A DNA stretch of 64,000 nt. Origin: Hawksworthiomyces lignivorus (taxonomy: Eukaryota; Ascomycota; Sordariomycetes; Ophiostomatales; Ophiostomataceae). Positions 33,179 through 45,534 of the stretch are shown here, piece after piece. The notes beneath the pieces were generated by a model. It did not search any database. It was not told the DNA's origin and worked only from the letters and a program-made list of their open reading frames with translations. Position 1 is the first letter of the stretch, and each line of letters starts with the position of its first letter. Both the position numbers and the translations under genes were made by a program. Where the stretch lies: assembly GCA_002917075.1 (NCBI GenBank), contig NTMA01000097.1, forward strand, positions 62,001 through 126,000, written 5' to 3'.

Positions 33179-35026
33179 AACATTTTAGGCAAGCTAGGCA
33201 CTACAATTCGTTGTGAGTTTGCAAAGCTGCAACCCGTAGCTCGTTCTAAACTGTGTGTGTGCCTCTGCGGACTATGACGTTGCTCGCCATTCTGCCAGCT
33301 TTTCCCAGCACTAGAATGGTATGAAAATAGAAGTGGTGCCCAACTGCAGATCGTTGCACTTCCGTATACGTTTTGTGATTACGCCTTCTCATTGCGCAAA
33401 GCTGAATGGCCAACGGCTACATGTACGACTAGGCACTACTCTCACAATGCTCTTCTTTCCCATCTTCTTGCTACGGAAAGACGGTTCCGTTTTCTCTAGG
33501 CGTTTAGTGATATCAAAACTCGTGTTTGCCAGGGTACATAAGCTGTCTCGTGGTAAACAAGATCAGTGGAGTCACTGTCGAGCACTTGGTCGTTCGGCCT
33601 TGTCAGAGCTCGATACAGATAGATATCATGTTCAGTTGTATCTGTTCTAAGTATTACCAAATGCATCATCATATGGAAGTATCCCATTTTTCCTGCCAAA
33701 ATCAAAAGACGTAGTAGAAGGCTAAGCAACTTGCATAATAGAAGCATATATGGGAAAGCCAAGCTGCAAAACCACATGACAATAAAGCCATTCGTTATAA
33801 AAGCCTCGCCATCACTTTATAAAGTTTTATTGTATCTCGCAAAAGGTAGCCGTGTCAACCCAGACTAAGGGAGTAACCGGAAGAGCGGGCACTAATAGTT
33901 GGTGTGCCGGGTGGGAAAGGACCAAGGATGGGGCAACAAAGTACATGTATGTACAAATAATAGAGAGGTCTAGACAAAGAGCAGAATGTGTGTGGAGAAG
34001 GGAAGAGGATCCCGAAAAAACACAAGACACCATTCGCGTGGATGCGAGTTGGTGTGTTCGTGTAAGGAGAAGCTAAACTCTGCTTGAAAAGTGCCAAGGC
34101 GTAGCGTCAAACAGCCTTTTCTTTTTCCTTCGGTGTGAGAAATCAAAATGGCTGCTAGGGGGCGTGAGCCGATTGGTGGTTGGATAGTTGGGATTCGTAG
34201 GATTATATGGCGCAATAGCAATTAAAATGCCTGATTCGAATGCGTTGAGATGGAGCAAACTGTAAAGGCGAGGAAGAAAAAGAAAATAAATTAGAGCAAA
34301 GAAAACTGAATGACCAGAGTGACAATGGGTAAGAGAGGGAGGACGGAAATGATTAACGCATACAAAGCAGAAAGCATGCAAACAAATAACGAACGAATAA
34401 AGCAACGTAAGCAAAAAGCAGCTAATACTGCAATGCATGTCTCTTTTGACTGTGGTCGATCCCAACCACTTGGCGTTTGGGTTAGGGAAGAAGCCACTAT
34501 GTCGTAGTAGAAGTGGAGGGTGGGAGATGAGGATTGGGCCATGCGTACGGAGTAAAAGCCCGAAAATGCGATGCTACTCTTTCCATGCCGGCTCTAAGGG
34601 CAGAAGACCGGGGGAGGGGAGAACAAAATGAAAAAAGTTGGAGAAAGACACTGAAAAGAGCAAAGGAGAGCAAAATCAACAAGAGTGAGGGCACTGATCA
34701 CCGCCTTTAGTTAATTGATTACCTATCTCAACTTCGAAATTAGCCAAGTCAGCCAGCTTTGAGGACAAGGGGCTGACTTGGAGTTTCCTCCTTAATGACT
34801 TAGCGACACAGACCACGAAGCACTATCCAAAGCTTCCCAACAAATGCATTTGGCGTGTTCCGTGTTATGCCACCATGCCACTTCTCCTATTACAAATATA
34901 TCGGTATTGTGTGATTGGCTCTGGTTTGACGATACTCCTTCGCAAACTACCAATCAAAGAGTATCAAGGAACGGCAGTCAAATGAGCACACAAGGAAGAA
35001 GAACGGCCCGAAAAAAAGGGGAAGAA

Positions 35027-35081
35027 AGTTTAAAAAAAGAAAAAAAAAAAAAAAAGAAAAAGAAAAGAAAAGAAAAGAAAT
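35027..35081 (+). repeat. A-rich simple-sequence tract
   Basis: Nearly pure adenine with scattered G, ending in AAAAG repeats. Simple-sequence DNA in a gene-free spacer. Confidence 0.85.
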
Positions 35082-36913
35082 ATTGAGACACCTGTCTCAA
35101 ATTTACCTGTTGATCTGGTTAGCAAAATACGGTACTTGTGCATGGCATACTCCGTACTTCCACATGCTCTACATGCGGAGTATAATGTAATTACAGATAC
35201 GTGCAGCATTTATTTTGCTCATAGCGACTTTGCAGCTCTGCTCTATAGACATGATGTCAGGAGGTCTCTAACAGCTTCTTTGGAAGCGTTCACTTATCTA
35301 AGCAGATTCCTCTAGTGATCGCCAAACATATTCTTGAATACCAGTTTAAACTTTTCCGATTACGCTGCTGCTGCCATTGGGTGGTTTTTTTTTTTCTTTA
35401 TTTCTTTACCATTTTTCTTTTCATATTATTGCACTCTGCACCGCTTCACCACCTAAGCACGATGTGTTCGATCTCCTCTTTACGATTCACCGCCACATTG
35501 ACATCACAGAGAATACGTATGTACAAAGAAGAGACACTCGATCCAGGTTCTCCAAAGTTTCTTTTGTTTCTTTAAACCTAGTCTCTGTCTCGCTTCCGTT
35601 TGACTGCAGGTTGACAGCCCACATGACGGTCCTACAAGCAGACCAATTATGGGCAGCGAATGTTCCTTAAGAAATGAGCATCACACTGAATTTAAGCCGT
35701 AATGGGGGTGTTTTTTTTTATAAAAAAAAAGTTCAAGAAGACAGCACCTCCAATACAGAAACATAGGCTGGAATGATAAGATGTGACTACAACATGCTGG
35801 AACTACATAGGAGATGGTGTGAATCGATTTTCTGATTGCTGGACTGCAGCTGCTTCGGTCTTGAATACACAGGCGAACAAATGAGAGTGGACAAAGGGCT
35901 GACAAGTGGACACTTACACAACTTCAGCGTAGCAAATTCTCCTCCGTGCGTCAACTCTGATGACGGTCTGCCGCCGCACCCCCACAATGCTCCGAGCCTG
36001 CTGTTGTGCGACGAAGATCTTTACATTAGTGGACTCGCTTCATGCTGGAGCGGCGATGTAACCCTTTAAAAGGAAGAAGCAGGGAACAGAAAGCCGAGAG
36101 TTAGAGATCACGCTGTGTGAATATCAGTCTTTCTTTTTTTATGTAGGGAGTGAACCCTTTGTAAGTGCTGCCCTGTTTCTTTATTGTTTCCCTTCGCCTT
36201 GCTTTTTTTTTTTGAATCAAAAATAAAAATAAAACAAAATGATTCGCTATTCGTGAATCCCTTACTGAATGCTTGTTTGCGCAAGGTCATGACAAATTCT
36301 CCGTGGACCGTGAGAAGGAAAAAGAAAAAAAGGAAAGACAACAAAAGGACACACGCAGAGTTGCAAAAGCAAATTACAAAGTGTTAAGCCCCACGAATTC
36401 CTCGACAAAAGGCTGATCCCGCCGGATCTTTGCACGTTTCACTGGGTAACCTGATGCCGGTCTCCTCCATTTTGAATGGAATCTTCTGCTTGTGGCACAG
36501 CACACACCTTTTTTGATTTTCTGGATTTTTAGATCCGCTTCTTGTCTCTTGCATCGGGCCGTAAATAGGGACATTCTCCAAGGACGCAGTGGAGGTTGGC
36601 AAATTTCGAACTTCAGCACACTTATCCCCCAACCCACGAACACAAACACCAATAAACCGGGCAAGGCACACACAAAAAAAAGATGCGCTACTATAGCTGA
36701 GTTTCCTTTCATAAAATTCAATATTACATTAATATGCATCCGTCTCTATTTTTATTGTTACCCGGCAATGCTTTCAACAGGAATGCACCTTGGCCGAAAA
36801 ACCACACTGGCCTTTCTATTTTATGGTCATTTGCGTATATATCGTTCCAAAAACAAAAGAAAGAAAAAAATAGTTAATAAGATGTTAAGACCGTCTTCAA
36901 GACGTTGTTTCGC

Positions 36914-39880
36914 TTAGAAGCTGAACAAAGCACTCCGACGTTTGCCCAGGGGGTATACGATAAGAGCACTCAAAAACAAGCCCACACTGATACCGATTGC
37001 CACCTGTATGACACTAAAGAGAACTGTAAAAGCAACGCTATTGACATTGCTACCAGATAAGTCTTCTGCAATAGTTGTCGAATTTCCCGTAAGCTCGTTG
37101 GCGGCATTGATACCAGATAGCAGTGAACCGTTCACCGCCAAACCAGACGGCACTTGTACAAAGATAGCTGGCAACATAGCAGCCGCGGCTAATCCGTATC
37201 CGATCACCTCAGAACTCCCAGGGGCTTTTCGCTCGGCTTCAGCTGCCGCTGCTTCGGCTTCTTCCAATGTTGGATTATGTCCCTCCTCCGCCCGGGACGC
37301 AGAGTCCTTGTGGTATGAATGCATATCAAAATAGTCGTCGTTATATTTCCCTCCGGAATGTGAGCCTCGTCGGCTCCCCGGATTACTACTTATGCCACGC
37401 CATTGTCGCCTGCGTCTGCGAATACCTTGTACACATGGCTCTAGATATTTGTTCCATATTTTGAGAAAGAAACGCTCGAAGTAGCGGCTGGTGCGTGCGT
37501 ATAGGTTTGCAAGGACACCCACACACAAGGCACCTAGGGTGCTGGGAATCTGTGCGTTCCTGCTAAAATAGCTAGATGCATAAGTGTTGACACAGAAGCC
37601 AGCCACGGAGATGAAGGCCATCGTCGGTATTTGCCTCCACTTTGCTTGGTTGATAATGCACAGGCAGATGGTGAAAAGGGGTACAAAGAGAAAGTACCAA
37701 GGCCGTGTTAGTGAGTTACTGCATGTCGTGTTGCTGTTGGCATTGCTGTCAATGGCACCATATACGGCTGTACCGATGGTGATACCGTAACCCAAAAAGA
37801 GTGTATAAATCATGGCGTAGACCATGCGCACAGACCCGGCGACAATGTTCTGGCTCTGAAGTTCCAGACTGCCGCATAATACTATGTATCCAGGAAGGAT
37901 TAGAGCAATAGATGACTGGGCCAGTGCTGAGAAGCAGAATATGGTGCCTCCAGCTATTGAACCAGCGGCGCGGGCTAAAAAGGAAGTGAGGACTGCTGCT
38001 GAAATTTCAAACACGTTGGAGTACATGGCACTGGACGGCGCCGCCACGAGCGCCAGCGTACCGACAATGCAGCCGAGAACGAAAGCAATGGGTAAGTCAA
38101 TGAAGCGACCACCGAATGCGAAGGGTGCCACACAAACTGATGCTAAGCCGTAGACCGGGATTCGCAGCCAAAGGTTATATTTGACCTCGCGTTTCATGAC
38201 CGCATTTAGACGAGTCGTCGCCTCATCAACGCCAATAAGATCGTGTACCACCTCTTTATATATTGTATGGACATCGCTGAGTTTACCCAAATCAACACCT
38301 TGCGGTGCCCTCACAAGCTTGACTTCCGCTGTATGTGTGCTGCTGTCATCGAAACTTACAAGCATGCAGCCAGGAATGTATAGAAACTGAGCCTCAATCT
38401 CGAGTACCCTTGCTGACATTTTTAGGTAGTCTTCAAGGCGATGTGTTGGCGCCCCATACATCATTAGTGCTCGGCAGAGGGTTGTGAGATACCGGTGTCG
38501 ACTTAACACGTGCGCAATGTGTACGGTGATACGAACTTGCTCTTCTTCGCGACGCCTGCGGCGACCGCCACCGCTTTCGCTCCAAGATTTTGGTGATCCT
38601 ACCACGCCAAATAGATTCCCAGAATTTCGACTGCGCTTTAGCGCCGGCCGCTCACGCTTCACTCGTTCCGTCACAGCTTGTCCAATATCTGCAGAGCCAG
38701 TCGACGCAAGAATAGAAGACGACCCCAGGAGACCCGCAGACAGACTAGTTGTTGAGCCAGTCTGACGATGGCCAGGATGCCAAACACCCCAAGACTGCGT
38801 CTTGGCCGTTGACGGTTGCGAAATTAGATGGTCTTCTGGTTGCTTCCCATTCTTCTTAGAAAAGAATCCGCTTCGCCGCTTTGGAGTCTCAGTACCCTCG
38901 CTAGGTCCTGGTGAAGGTGCTCTTGATGACGCCGGGGTGCCGCCAATTGGCGTGCTCTGCCCAGAATTGATGGCACTATTGCTACCGGATGTAGCGGAAT
39001 TGTTGTATAAACGCAAAAGCGAAGCGAGGATTCCGCCATGGTATTTGCTAGGTGGCGGAACATACTCATGGATGTCATGACCATACAGTGCTGCAGGCGT
39101 AGAGAAGCCAGACTGTCCTGCAGTTGTGGAAAGAGAGGCGTCGTAGTGAAAACCACTGTCTTGGTTCAGTTCGCGTGACAATGCGGCAGACTTCGGTAGC
39201 CTCCCCCTTGCATGGGATTGCACGAGATGCAAGGCTGTAGCATGTGGGTGATCTAGGTTTGTTTCACCATCATCATGATTGCGCTCCATATCGCTCTCAT
39301 TCTCGTAGATATCGCCATTGCCACGAAACCTGTTGCTGGCCCTCCTGCGACCACGGTGAAAGCTTGCCACTGCGTCTGCCGTTGCGGCGTCTTGATCATC
39401 CGAGTCACCGGCGACTGAATGGGCCCGAGATTCAGGGTTTGAATAATCTCGCTCTACGCTCTGGGCCAAACGGTCAGCACGCTCCTTGGCAGCCTTCTCT
39501 GATTGCTCCTGCTGCTGCTGACGAACTGCTGGGCGGTAGGAAGGCTGAGGCTGAGGCAGACTGGAATGCCTATGGCTTGCTACCGCTGTTGGCGGAGGGG
39601 ATCTCAGTGGTGACTCTAATCTATCATCTTCGTCTTTCTCCTGGAGAATAAGGGAGAGGGCACGCGTCAGCTCGTTGTGGTCGACTCCATGTGGTGATTG
39701 TTCTCGTGGTGGATTTCCGAAGCGCATCAACCCAGATGACGAGCCTGGCCGCGACGACCCCTGGTCGTGAAGCGGTGTTCCGCTGCCCTCTGAAAACCCG
39801 ACTCGCTTCTTCTCTTTACCCTTTTGTAGAGGAGGCGTCTCATCGAAGTGGCGTGTGAGTGACTCATTCGGGCTGGCCAT
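36914..39880 (-). CDS. ThrE-family (DUF1212) membrane protein, PRM10-like
   Basis: An intronless 988-residue protein from the ATG at 39880 (MASPNESL). Residues 1-430 are disordered, with Ser/Pro-rich, Gln-run and acidic segments. The conserved DUF1212/ThrE half starts near 448 (ITVHIAHVLSRHRYLTTLCRA) and carries GAPTHRLEDYL and IPGCMLVSFDD, then helices to about 705. A second membrane part runs from about 725 to 800. After a charged loop with RRRRRQWRG and an Ala/Glu stretch, further helices follow from about 890 to the end. The family includes the yeast pheromone-regulated protein Prm10 and bacterial threonine/serine exporters; the fungal substrate is not established. A tandem duplicated ThrE layout is typical. 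Confidence 0.9.
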   Translation of the reverse strand: MASPNESLTRHFDETPPLQKGKEKKRVGFSEGSGTPLHDQGSSRPGSSSGLMRFGNPPREQSPHGVDHNELTRALSLILQEKDEDDRLESPLRSPPPTAVASHRHSSLPQPQPSYRPAVRQQQQEQSEKAAKERADRLAQSVERDYSNPESRAHSVAGDSDDQDAATADAVASFHRGRRRASNRFRGNGDIYENESDMERNHDDGETNLDHPHATALHLVQSHARGRLPKSAALSRELNQDSGFHYDASLSTTAGQSGFSTPAALYGHDIHEYVPPPSKYHGGILASLLRLYNNSATSGSNSAINSGQSTPIGGTPASSRAPSPGPSEGTETPKRRSGFFSKKNGKQPEDHLISQPSTAKTQSWGVWHPGHRQTGSTTSLSAGLLGSSSILASTGSADIGQAVTERVKRERPALKRSRNSGNLFGVVGSPKSWSESGGGRRRRREEEQVRITVHIAHVLSRHRYLTTLCRALMMYGAPTHRLEDYLKMSARVLEIEAQFLYIPGCMLVSFDDSSTHTAEVKLVRAPQGVDLGKLSDVHTIYKEVVHDLIGVDEATTRLNAVMKREVKYNLWLRIPVYGLASVCVAPFAFGGRFIDLPIAFVLGCIVGTLALVAAPSSAMYSNVFEISAAVLTSFLARAAGSIAGGTIFCFSALAQSSIALILPGYIVLCGSLELQSQNIVAGSVRMVYAMIYTLFLGYGITIGTAVYGAIDSNANSNTTCSNSLTRPWYFLFVPLFTICLCIINQAKWRQIPTMAFISVAGFCVNTYASSYFSRNAQIPSTLGALCVGVLANLYARTSRYFERFFLKIWNKYLEPCVQGIRRRRRQWRGISSNPGSRRGSHSGGKYNDDYFDMHSYHKDSASRAEEGHNPTLEEAEAAAAEAERKAPGSSEVIGYGLAAAAMLPAIFVQVPSGLAVNGSLLSGINAANELTGNSTTIAEDLSGSNVNSVAFTVLFSVIQVAIGISVGLFLSALIVYPLGKRRSALFSF

Positions 39881-42800
39881 GGTGGAAGATCAGTTTGCGC
39901 ATGCAAATGGACGGCTTCGGTCTTCGCCCCGGCCGCGAACAAACAGGCCAAAGCAAGAGGAAATTGAAGTTCAGCCGCCTTTTTATCGAAGGCGAGCCTA
40001 GCTCGCCAATGGCACCCGTCAGGGATTAAGCTGTATGATGCAAAAGCGAAGACAATTAAATAAAGAGCGGCTGGTTTCGTTCTGTGGACTTCAGAGGCGT
40101 GATACTAGATCGACAGAAGCACGGCGACGATTTCGCCAAGTGATAACGTCCCTTCTCTAAAAACCATTCCCTGAATGAACAATTAGATTGGATATTAGGA
40201 CGTAGCCGAGTGCCGAAGAAATGGCCAAAGAGAATTGATAATTGATGAGATGGAGATGGTACCTGTCAACACAGAAAATACGCCAGCCCCTTCTGACCCT
40301 TTCCCTTTCCCAACGTCTCGCCTAAGCTCTGATGTTGTTTTTGTCTTTACTTTTCTTTTTCTCGATGGTGAGCAATTCAACACAGATTTTTTTACTTCTC
40401 CCCCGCCTCTTTTCTCGTACAAATAAAGGTAAATTTTCCGCTGTAACGGAGTTTTCGCAAGAGTGGCCCGATGTACCGTAGCAGAGGCAAAAGTGAGGAG
40501 AAATTTGGTGTTAGTGCGGAATTGAAAAAGGGGAAACGAACTGCTGCATATTTTCTAAATATAATATCGACAAGAATTACAGAGACATCGAGCGGGTGTG
40601 CCAGGAAGGGACAGGTAATCCAGAAATATGAAAAGGAAGAAAAAGAGATCAAGAAGCTTCGAGATAGGACGATGGAGTGCTACGCGGCGCGCGGAGCTTT
40701 TGCCTCTCTTTCCTGAATAGTTGACAAAACAACTCGTCATCCGTCGATCTTGGTACAAAGAGCGAACAATAGGTCGGTCTTTCCCTTTTTAGCCCACATG
40801 GCCATTACTCTAAAAGAGCAATTCCGCACCAAAACCCACATATCCACGGAGCTTGCGTGTTACCTTGACCCCTCTCCCTCCATTCTCTCGACCCCTTTCC
40901 CGCGTACGTCGTAGCAAATTCTTCATTTTGATCTTCAGTCTATGGAACTGGTGCGTGCGAAGATGCGATATGTGCATACTGTACGGAATTGGAGAACGAC
41001 ACAAACTTCAAACTAAACCTGAGGGCCATGATCTCATTGCTGCCAACTGATGGGTTGTGGACTCTAAGGTGACACAGATGTTTGTGTGAGGTATTCTGTT
41101 TAAATTATGGATGCGAACACACCAGCACATTTGTACGCGAATTAATATGTAGATAAGAGTATGGAGCAAAACAGCAACCATAATAACTTTGTAACTGCTT
41201 CATTGTGAAGCCTGTGGATGTGGTGGATGGTAATACGGTGTAGAACGTCCTGTGCACGGACTTTGCAAGATTATTAGAGGCTGATGAGGGGTGAGGGAAT
41301 TGATAAGCATACCGTAAGGGCTTGTGATGGCTATAGTAATAATTAATGTTACGGATGTTACGGAGTAATTACAAGTCTTGCATTATAAGGGTTAGTTACA
41401 TAACACAACAAGATGACGTAGTGCATGTGAAAGCGAAGGATCAGGGTCGCCACACCATGTGGAAGTAGGGAGACTGGAGTCAGCAACAGACCCACAGGGC
41501 ACAATAACATTCTGCAAGGGTGCGACCTGGCACTATAATACAGTTCGATGAACTGTACTCGTATATCGTGATTACCGCCCTTTCCAGAAAACTGCACATC
41601 ACGGCAAAAACGGTGCTTCGTGGTTGTGAGGCGTTGAAAAGAAGTCACTGCATTTTTTCCCTCCTGAATTATCGCTATACTTAATAATACCTTTCAATAA
41701 ATTTATTTGTATCGGGGTTTTTTTCCCTTTTATTATAGTTACCTCAAGCTAACCTATCCATTACCGTATTCTTTTTTCCTTCCTACTCTTTTGCTTTTAG
41801 GTCACTCGTTCTTCTCATCTGTGCGCATTTTGGATGCTCCAAAAAAAAAAATTTGAACCCCTCCCGCCCAGGTGGAAGGGAGACAGAGGGGAGATACAGA
41901 GTAGTCGAGCCAAAATGACTTCTACAGCTATGTGTGATTGCTATCGTCGCTGACGTCTGTCATTTCGTGGCTCTTCCGAGTTAACTGATAGGCTCTCTGC
42001 ACGGCACTCCGCAGTCGTAGTTGAATAAACGTTTTGGCCAGACCGTTGAGGTACTAGGTTTTTGTTCCTGTTCGTCCGAGGAGGAAATACTCCATAGCTC
42101 AGCTGTGTGGACCATTGATGATCTTTGGTGCTAAGAAAACTAACTTAGTTTGAGTAGCCTTACGAGTTAGTGATGCCGCGGAACCGCAAAAGATAAAAGT
42201 GGATCAGTGGCCAAAACACTTCGGTTCTCCATTCTCGCTGTCTTAGCCGTTGTCGTAATAGAAAGCTGAAAAAGTAAGCTCATTACACTAGGAAGAGCTC
42301 CCCGCAAGCGTCGTCTCATGCCTCTCGTGTTCAACGTTCATTTTGGTCCCAAACATATTACTCCTTTGTAAAGAGATGTGGTTTCCTGTCTCACCTAGCT
42401 CATCACTTTCTTTTGTTTTGTGTTCGCCGCGAAGGAGGGGAACGAGACCTAAAGCATGCCATTGCCGTTCTCGTGCAGCCTATAACAATAGCTTGTCACA
42501 AGTTGCGCCTTAGTTGCGCCTATGCTTGCCTTATAATCGGAAACACGAGCGCGTAGGTTGGAACGAAAGGAGTCTAACGGATGGGAAGGAGAATAATGAC
42601 ATGCAAGTCATATCAAAAGCTATATGGCTGAACATTATTATATTCATTTGCTGGCGAGAGGTAATATGAGTTTGAAAATTGCCTAAACAATTTCACACAA
42701 ACAAGATGAGATTCAGAGGCCGAGAAGCAAAACTAGGTGCAAATAGATAATATCAGAGAAACCACCTTTGTAGACCTGAAACTAGGCATCCCGTGAAATA

Positions 42801-43459
42801 GATCTGCTATTCCTATAGAGCCTTGACAGTATGCGTCAAGAAGCCATAGTAAGGCATCTAGCAGCATATTCCTTCGACTAAAAAGAGATTTTAAGAAAAC
42901 AGCTGGGAAGAATTAAGTGTAGAACTATAATTCACTTGGAAAGAAGCATCAAGAAGTAATGAAATAAGAACAAAGCAGCATAAAATTGAAGCCAATAGTC
43001 TTTTTTCTGACACATGTCGACGAACAATAGCATCAATCTTTTTGGTCCTTTGCCATGAAGCTGCCAGCGTGAAGATGGCTCAGTCTCGGCCCTCTCGAGA
43101 CTGGAAATCCGAAATAGCACACCGAAGAACAAACAACCCCAATATCCGTTTACTCGGATCCGTATACTACCTTCCAGAACCCTAGCACCAGAAGTGAACA
43201 ATGGAAAGATGACAGACAAAGGTTAAGAAATGAAAGAAAGTGGTTGAAAAGCGAGTAAAGTATTTCAACGATTAAAGGTCCTTGACACGCCTTCTCTTCC
43301 CGTATGGACGACAATTCCTCCAACGCCTGACCATTCGTTATACCCAGTTTATCAAATAGCCAAATTTTTTTTGTCCGAAGACCCTATTTGGAAATTAGTC
43401 CCCATCGAGCGCGACTACATTTGCCTTTCTCTATCTTTTCGGCTTGTTCGGCGTGCGTC
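39881..43459. other. Gene-free 3.6-kb spacer
   Basis: Promoter side of the PRM10-like gene and 3' side of the bHLH gene. AT-rich, with a TACGGAGTA motif at 41359-41367 and short A runs (41840-41850). No gene is supported. Confidence 0.45.
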
Positions 43460-45333
43460 CTAAACTCGAGTGACGGCAGCCCCCAAATGCTGCTGCTGAA
43501 CTGCTCGCTGCATGAGGTTGACATTATCGAGTAGATTTTGACGCTCGGCTCGCAGTTGTTTGCGCTCATGTTCCAGTGCATGGATGCGGCGGCGAGCTAA
43601 TTCCAATACCTCTGCCTTGCTCATGCGGCGGTCGTCAAAGTCGCTGTGGCGGGATGACCCTTCGGATCCGTCGGGTTGGTTGGCAGGGAGAACAGCAAGA
43701 AGTTTTTCGAACTGCATATTCAGACGATTGCGATACTGCTTTTCCACTACATTATGGTTTTGGCGAGCACGACGCTCCTCTGACGTGAGATTATCGGCAT
43801 TCGCATCGGGCGAAGACGGCGAGGAGCCTGGCGATGCGTCTCTACCCTCGGTTTTGATTGTCGCTTTCGGTTTGCGACTAGCCGTACGAAGCGTGACATT
43901 GTGATTGCCGCCGTAGCCGCTTGTAGAATATCTAACCGAAGCGCGTGAGGTGGATGAGGACGAGGACGAGGACGTAGACGAAAAAGATTTCGCTTTCGCA
44001 TTGGACCGAGTTCGACCCTTAGCAGGAGCGGTCTTGCTTTTTGTCTTAGACACGCCGGCATTGCTAAGTTTTGTTGGAGAAGTTGGGCTTCTCATAGAAC
44101 CGGTTTCGGAAACGGTGGAAGATGCTGTTGTGGCATCGTCGGGTATTGTATACGAGATTTGTTCATCGATGATGCCGGCATTCCAGGGTGCAGAGACAGT
44201 CTCAAGCGTGCCTGGAGAGAGAAAGCGACGCACCGTCAAAGGAGTTTCGGCCATAGATACCGCGCCCGGCTGTTGAATCAAAGTTGCCGCGTCTTTGGAA
44301 TATCCCATCAAGCCGCTACTGACTTGGGCCTCCAGGAAATCATCATGCGACGTATTCTTATCATGTAGATACTCTCCAGGCGCGTAAGTCAGGGCAGAAA
44401 ATCCGGTATCGGCTGCCCAAAGCGAACCGAAAATGGCCCCGGAGGAGCTGATAGCCGGCTGTTGAAACTGCAAACAAGTTGAAGATGATTTGTTAGTTGT
44501 GTGGGTCATGCAAGAGTTGTAAATTGAGAGGTCAAGGATTAGCAGACAACCGAGGCGATCGAAAGTGAAGGGGTGGTTAAAGCAAGAAACAGAGCAACCC
44601 AATGCGCTGGGACGGAAATGTGTGCATCGAGGTTGAGGTATCTGATGGGCATGGACGGGAGTGGGGGGAGTAGATGGTGGAAGGTCTGTTGGATCAGACC
44701 ACTCTTCACTGCGTGTGATTATTTCCCCCTGAGCCCTTATAGGCTTTGTGAGCGGACAAGGACGCCGAAGCTTAGGTGGGAGGGGGGCAAGATCAGTCCA
44801 CCCACAAAGGCGAGCTTCAGCTCCCACCAAAAATCTACCTAGAAAAAAATCATGCGACTCTCGGTCAAGCCCTCCAAGGCGAGGCCAGCGCGGTGCAATG
44901 CCTGGGCGAGTAGATCTCGCCAAACCTAATCAGCTGCGAGTGGGCAATGGATCAATCTCCAATCCATCTTGGTGGATCTGCCGACTAGACAATCGTATTG
45001 CCCTCAATGTCGGCGGCTTGATTTGAGTTTCCATTCTGGGCCCTCTTATGAGCAGACAAGCAGCTTTAGATATCATCCACCAATCTCCTGGGATGAGGCC
45101 AACGGCTTCCAACTATATCGCAGGTGTGCACGGTCTCAAGAAATCACAGGAACGCAAGGACCAAATAAAGTAGACACAAAAGAGAACGTCTTGGAGTACT
45201 GGAGCTGCCCTGGCACTTGCGGGAATCCCATATAGTGTGACTTAATAGGATCATTAACTTGAGTTTATCTCACCTTTGTTGCATCAAAATCCATGTCGTC
45301 CTTGATGTAGGATGATTCTGGATTCTGATTCAT
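43460..45333 (-). CDS. bHLH transcription factor, DevR/SREBP-like
   Basis: Two exons (45333-45274 and 44467-43460) give 355 residues. Exon 1 encodes MNQNPESSYIKDDMDFDATK and ends at a GTGAGA donor; the acceptor TTTGCAG with an upstream CTAAC branch site joins in phase to FQQPAISSSG. Residues 140-250 are Ser/Thr-rich with a Ser run and basic TASRKPK. The bHLH spans about 252-322: the basic part shows H258-E262-R266 with the SREBP-type Tyr265 (VEKQYRNRLN), then a loop and a second helix RRMSKAEVLELARRRIHALE, followed by a short leucine-containing coil. The pattern resembles fungal DevR-type regulators of development. The 806-nt intron is unusually long, and the frame stays open upstream of exon 2, so a start inside it (MTHTTNKSSS) is an alternative. 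Confidence 0.82.
44468..45273 (-). other. 806-nt intron of the bHLH gene
   Basis: Bounded by a GTGAGA donor at 45273 and a TTTGCAG acceptor at 44468, with CTAAC about 30 nt from the acceptor. The exon 2 frame stays open for about 150 codons into the intron. No extra exon with recognisable sequence is seen. Confidence 0.55.
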
Positions 45334-45525
45334 GATGGTCCGTTTTATTCTTGGGTGCGAGAAGTATAACACGGACAGGGAGTCGAAAGTTTGCATCAAG
45401 GAGCGAAGAAGACAAGATAGGACGAAAGATAGACTCTGAGATAGTAGAAAACAGAAAAGCTCGAAGACTCAGAGAAAGATTTGGGATTGAGAGTGCCTTA
45501 AAGAGAAAACCAGAACCAAGCAGTC

Positions 45526-45534
45526 CTATATAAG
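45526..45534 (-). promoter_or_regulatory. TATA-like element of the bHLH gene
   Basis: CTTATATAG read on the minus strand, about 195 nt upstream of the ATG at 45333. Assigned by sequence and position only. Confidence 0.3.

Larger units (their letters stand above)
30909..36913. other. Gene-free 6-kb spacer
   Basis: AT-rich sequence with no supportable gene. It holds a G-rich island with GTTAAC repeats (33060-33180), an A-rich tract (35027-35081), and TACGGAGTA-type motifs at 34546-34554 and 35148-35156. The open frames present are short and of low complexity. Confidence 0.45.
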
